DNA of 64,000 nt from Crocinitomix sp044361315. GTDB lineage: Bacteria; Bacteroidota; Bacteroidia; Flavobacteriales_D; Crocinitomicaceae. How positions within the stretch are numbered: the stretch's first letter is position 1; the number at the start of each line of letters is the position of its first letter. The DNA is taken from the NCBI GenBank assembly GCA_044361315.1, contig JBIKJA010000006.1, positions 124,001 to 188,000 of the forward strand, read 5' to 3'. This document shows, piece after piece, positions 61,213 to 64,000 of the stretch. Position numbers and translations under genes: made by a program. The notes under the pieces are model-generated. The model saw nothing but the letters and a program-made list of their open reading frames with translations, did no database searches and had not been told where the DNA came from.

Positions 61213-62509
61213 GGTACAAATGTAAGATTTTCATTTTAAAGTAGTAATTATATTTTGCTTGCACCACATTTGATTGGGCTGTATACAGCTGATCTTGTTT
61301 TGCCAACAGCTCGGCGTAATTAATTTGCCCAGCTTGGTATTTATTTTCGACTTGATCAAAATCTAATCTTGTCAGATTTAAGACATAAATAGAAGATTCT
61401 AACTCAGCTTTAGCATTTTTTATATCCATTTGAAGTTGCAAAATAGTGCTTGACATTTCCCAAATAATTTTATCTCTTTCCAACTTTGCATTTTCTATTC
61501 GGATAAGTTGAATTTGTTCATTTGTTCGTGTATTGTGCTGGTTATAAATTGGAATAGATATCGAAAATGATACACTCTGATAAATATTCTCAGCAAATTG
61601 TGTCGGGAAATTTGGTACATAAAGGTCGCCAGAAAATGGATCCACCAAAAAATAACTGTCTGAGTAACCACTGCCTAACCCTGTATATGCTGAAATGGCA
61701 GGAAAATACGCTCCTGAGGCTATTTTTTTGCTCAACGTGAAATCTTTCAATGCGATGTCTTTTTGCTGAATCTCGGGAAGTTGTTCCAGTAAAATATAGA
61801 CGCTTGTATCGGTTAAAATTACTTCATTCGTATCGATCTTTAACTCATATTCGCCTTGAATTTGCATAATCCGTTTTAACTGTTGAATGGCGAATGCTAG
61901 GTCGTTTTGCGCTTTTAGCAAGGTTAGTTGGTCGCGTGCTTTTTGGGACGAGATTTCAAAAAGATCATATTCAGTTTTTAATTCTGCTTTTATGAGCGCC
62001 AACATACGATTTTCTTGCGCTTGTGTATATTGAATATGTTGCTCTGTCAGTTTAATTATTTCGGTAGATTGGATGCATTGCAAGTAAAACGACGTGGTTT
62101 GTAATTTCAAATTTCGCAACGCAATTTTTTTACTCAATTCCTCGTTTAGGATCGATAATTTAGCTTGTTGGAGCGAATAGTAACGAATCATTCCGTTAAA
62201 TAATACCAAGTTTGCATTTAAATTTAAACTTGAATTTTGACGAGTTGTTTGGGTGAATTCGTTCGAAATTGGATCTAAATTTCGCCCGAAATTGAAACTT
62301 TGATTTACAGATCCTGAAATTGAAGGTATAAAATCGTAAATTGACTGTTTGTATTGCAATTGCGCAATTTGTGCATTTAACGCTTGTTGTTGAATGGTTG
62401 AATTATTGTGAATAGCCGAATCAATACAATTTTGAAGTGTCCATAATTGTTGCGCTTTACCACTAAAACCACTTAAAATAATTGATATGACGAATTGATA
62501 TTTAATCAT
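61202..62509 (-). CDS. TolC-family outer-membrane efflux protein
   Basis: 435 residues with a signal-like N-terminus (YQFVISIILSGFSGKA) and two TolC-type repeats made of long alpha-helices with LQxxxxAxxxAK-like patterns (LWTLQNCIDSAIHNNSTIQQ, ... NYAELLAKQDQLYTAQSNVV). It forms the outer-membrane channel of a type I exporter. Its start overlaps the HlyD-family stop by one base (62509), so the two are tightly coupled. Its stop overlaps the LapA gene by 11 bases. Confidence 0.92.
   Translation of the reverse strand: MIKYQFVISIILSGFSGKAQQLWTLQNCIDSAIHNNSTIQQQALNAQIAQLQYKQSIYDFIPSISGSVNQSFNFGRNLDPISNEFTQTTRQNSSLNLNANLVLFNGMIRYYSLQQAKLSILNEELSKKIALRNLKLQTTSFYLQCIQSTEIIKLTEQHIQYTQAQENRMLALIKAELKTEYDLFEISSQKARDQLTLLKAQNDLAFAIQQLKRIMQIQGEYELKIDTNEVILTDTSVYILLEQLPEIQQKDIALKDFTLSKKIASGAYFPAISAYTGLGSGYSDSYFLVDPFSGDLYVPNFPTQFAENIYQSVSFSISIPIYNQHNTRTNEQIQLIRIENAKLERDKIIWEMSSTILQLQMDIKNAKAELESSIYVLNLTRLDFDQVENKYQAGQINYAELLAKQDQLYTAQSNVVQAKYNYYFKMKILHLYHER
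61217..61224 (-). promoter_or_regulatory. -7 box TACATTTG of the LapA-domain gene
   Basis: Perfect TAnnTTTG on the minus strand, inside the 3' end of the tolC-family gene and 4 bases before the LapA ATG. The mRNA would be leaderless. Confidence 0.5.
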
Positions 62510-63801
62510 TATTCATCAAATAATTTTCTAAACTGGTTAAAAATCCGTTCGACAATTCGTAAATCTTCCGTCACAATATCTGCCTGCCCTGTCATTTCTG
62601 GTGAATAGATGAGTTTTTTATTGTACGTACTCATTAAACCATTGGTCAAACCAACTTTGATTAAATATTTATCTTCGTTTGGAATGGCGGAAATACTTTG
62701 AACCGCACCTTTTAATTGACCATATTCGACCGATGGAAAATTATCCAATCTAATTTTTACTTGCTGACCAACTTCTACTTTTCCGTAGCCCAATTTGTCC
62801 ACCTCAATATAACCGACATATTGATCAACACCATCTGGAATGATCGCAAAGAGCTGTTTGCCAGCTTCGACAAATTGGTTCTCTGAAATGCGCATTAAAT
62901 AGTTGACTCGCCCATCCATTGGTGCTGTAATGAGATAAACTGCTTGCCAATTGTTGATTTCGTTTCTAATATTATTCAAGCGAGTTTCTATCGTTTGAGA
63001 GATATTCATTTTTTTTGTCAAAAAATCAATTTCAAGTTCATTTAATTGTCGCTCATAATCAGTCAGTGTAATGGTATTTTGAAGGTTGTTTTTCCGAAGA
63101 TTTTCAAGTTCGTTTTTTGCTTGTGTAAACGCAGCTTCTTGGTCAAAAAAGTCGGCTTTTGAAATAACATTTTTTGCATATAAATCTTTGTTTGCATTGT
63201 ATTTGTCTTCTGCCCGAACATAACTCTCTTCGGCATATTTAAATTGGCGTTGGTTGATTTCATCCAAACGTCTGTAATTCGAAATCTGCTTTTCTAAATT
63301 TTGCTTTCTTTTCTCGTATTGGTCGGTATTTAAGCTAAAACGATATTCGTTTACCGCATTAACAAGCTCATTATATTCGCTTTGAACCCCACCAAAAACG
63401 GTTTGGTTGTTGGCAAATTCAATGGGAGATTTAAAATCATTTTGGAAACCTAATTGAACTTCTAAAACGATCTTTTCAAGAAAATCCACAGCTTCTTTGG
63501 TCAAGGGGTTTTTAATTCGCGCCAGAACACCCCCTGCTTTTACATATTGATTGTCCTTAACAAAAAGCCCTTCAATTTCTCCACTCGTTTTAGAAACTAA
63601 TTTTGAAGGCGGCGTAACAGTGGTCAAAGAAATTGTGCCTTTTATAACGTCTGGATATTTTATAAAATAGGCCAAAACGATACAAATCATCATGATACCA
63701 AAAATCAAGGTAATTCCCCAACGAATCATCCACGATGGAACACTTGAAAGGATTTCTTGAACCTCGTCACTTCTAATTTCTATTTCTCTTTTCTCCTCCA
63801 T
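62509..63801 (-). CDS. HlyD-family membrane-fusion protein
   Basis: 430 residues with one N-terminal membrane helix (about residues 29-48, ITLIFGIMMICIVLAYFIKY), a biotinyl-lipoyl-like beta-hairpin (LVSKTSGEIEGLFVKDNQYV), long coiled-coil hairpin (roughly 130-270) and a C-terminal beta-barrel-like region (YVGYIEVDKLGYGKVEVGQQ). It bridges the ABC transporter and the TolC channel. It ends one base over the TolC start and begins 10 bases after the ABC gene. Confidence 0.92.
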   Translation of the reverse strand: MEEKREIEIRSDEVQEILSSVPSWMIRWGITLIFGIMMICIVLAYFIKYPDVIKGTISLTTVTPPSKLVSKTSGEIEGLFVKDNQYVKAGGVLARIKNPLTKEAVDFLEKIVLEVQLGFQNDFKSPIEFANNQTVFGGVQSEYNELVNAVNEYRFSLNTDQYEKRKQNLEKQISNYRRLDEINQRQFKYAEESYVRAEDKYNANKDLYAKNVISKADFFDQEAAFTQAKNELENLRKNNLQNTITLTDYERQLNELEIDFLTKKMNISQTIETRLNNIRNEINNWQAVYLITAPMDGRVNYLMRISENQFVEAGKQLFAIIPDGVDQYVGYIEVDKLGYGKVEVGQQVKIRLDNFPSVEYGQLKGAVQSISAIPNEDKYLIKVGLTNGLMSTYNKKLIYSPEMTGQADIVTEDLRIVERIFNQFRKLFDE

Positions 63802-63811
63802 AGCTCTACGA

Positions 63812-64000
63812 TTATTGGTCGTTCAATTTTTCTAAATCCAATTGATTTTTAACCAACATATAATAATTGCCTTGTTTAGCTACTAATTCGGCATGTGTCC
63901 CTTTTTCAATAATATGACCTTTATCTAACACGACAATTTGATCGGCATTTTTTACCGTACTTAACCGATGTGCAATCACGATGGCAGTTCGGTTTTGGAA
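63812..64000 (-). CDS. ABC exporter ATPase, C-terminal end (cut by right edge)
   Basis: Only the last 62 codons are visible. They carry the H-loop segment AIVIAHRLSTVKNADQIVVL followed by DKGHIIEKGTHAELV, the typical end of ABC exporter nucleotide-binding domains. It is open to the window edge. With HlyD and TolC downstream it makes a complete type I secretion set. In Bacteroidota such ABC proteins often begin with a C39 peptidase domain for bacteriocin-like cargo, but that part is outside the window. Confidence 0.9.
   Translation of the reverse strand, partial: FQNRTAIVIAHRLSTVKNADQIVVLDKGHIIEKGTHAELVAKQGNYYMLVKNQLDLEKLNDQ

Overview
The window reads as chromosomal DNA of a Bacteroidota bacterium, most likely Flavobacteriales (Fluviicola/Crocinitomicaceae- or Cryomorphaceae-like). 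Three things point there. There is a type IX secretion system (T9SS) locus (porV, porU, a PorP/SprF homologue, gldJ) together with cargo proteins carrying T9SS C-terminal sorting domains. Promoters are of the Bacteroidota TAnnTTTG type. Gene families typical of the phylum are present (DUF5777, DUF4919, propeller-type LytS kinases, pdhA-pdhC without pdhB). The DNA is AT-rich. I saw no CRISPR array, transposase, integrase or prophage.

Layout. 1-2.9 kb: str operon (rpsL-rpsG-fusA, fusA cut by the left edge), divergent from a UvrD/PcrA helicase. 5.4-11.5 kb: a large hybrid sensor kinase, penicillin-binding protein 1C and ispF. 11.5-20.1 kb: the T9SS locus, porU-porV on the minus strand and porP/sprF-gldJ on the plus strand. 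20-26 kb: a MuiA-like protein, an acyltransferase with variant motifs, a T9SS cargo protein and moaA. 26.4-27.9 kb: an intact NarL-type response regulator beside a frameshifted histidine-kinase remnant, then tRNA-Val. 28-33.9 kb: a probable operon gdh-nhaD-exbB-exbD-tonB-like-folC. 33.9-38.9 kb: anmK, an acyl-CoA dehydrogenase and pgk-murF. 38.9-42.2 kb: a four-gene operon combining three heme-motif proteins with an outer-membrane beta-barrel. 42.2-48.3 kb: recG, secreted proteins, a VTC/DUF4956 pair and cdd. 49.8-54.9 kb: pdhA-pdhC, a small RNAP-alpha-CTD-like protein, a membrane protein and a PLP enzyme. 55-61 kb: an ABC-ATPase tail fragment, an OmpA-family protein, fabD, a stomatin homologue, a nuclease/phosphatase family protein, gmhA and a LapA-domain protein. 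61.2 kb to the right edge: a TolC-HlyD-ABC type I export system, with the ABC gene cut by the edge.

The most unusual non-coding feature is a dispersed structured repeat of roughly 105-145 bases with five copies (about 5.4, 22.0, 49.5, 49.7 and 58.6 kb). Each copy has a 5' box close to GATGGAAGCGGCAGCTC, an internal hairpin of variable sequence, a 3' box close to GGACTATAGCGGACAGCG and a second hairpin. The stems of copies 1 and 4 differ by paired, compensating changes, so the structure rather than the sequence is kept. Two copies lie head to head in the largest gene-free stretch.

Working together, the T9SS genes encode the sortase (PorU), its shuttle (PorV), a ring lipoprotein (GldJ) and an outer-membrane component. 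At least three other proteins here (at 23.1, 39.0 and 44.9 kb) carry the C-terminal domain this system cleaves. The heme operon at 39-42 kb includes one such T9SS cargo, which suggests an electron-transfer or redox assembly in the outer envelope.
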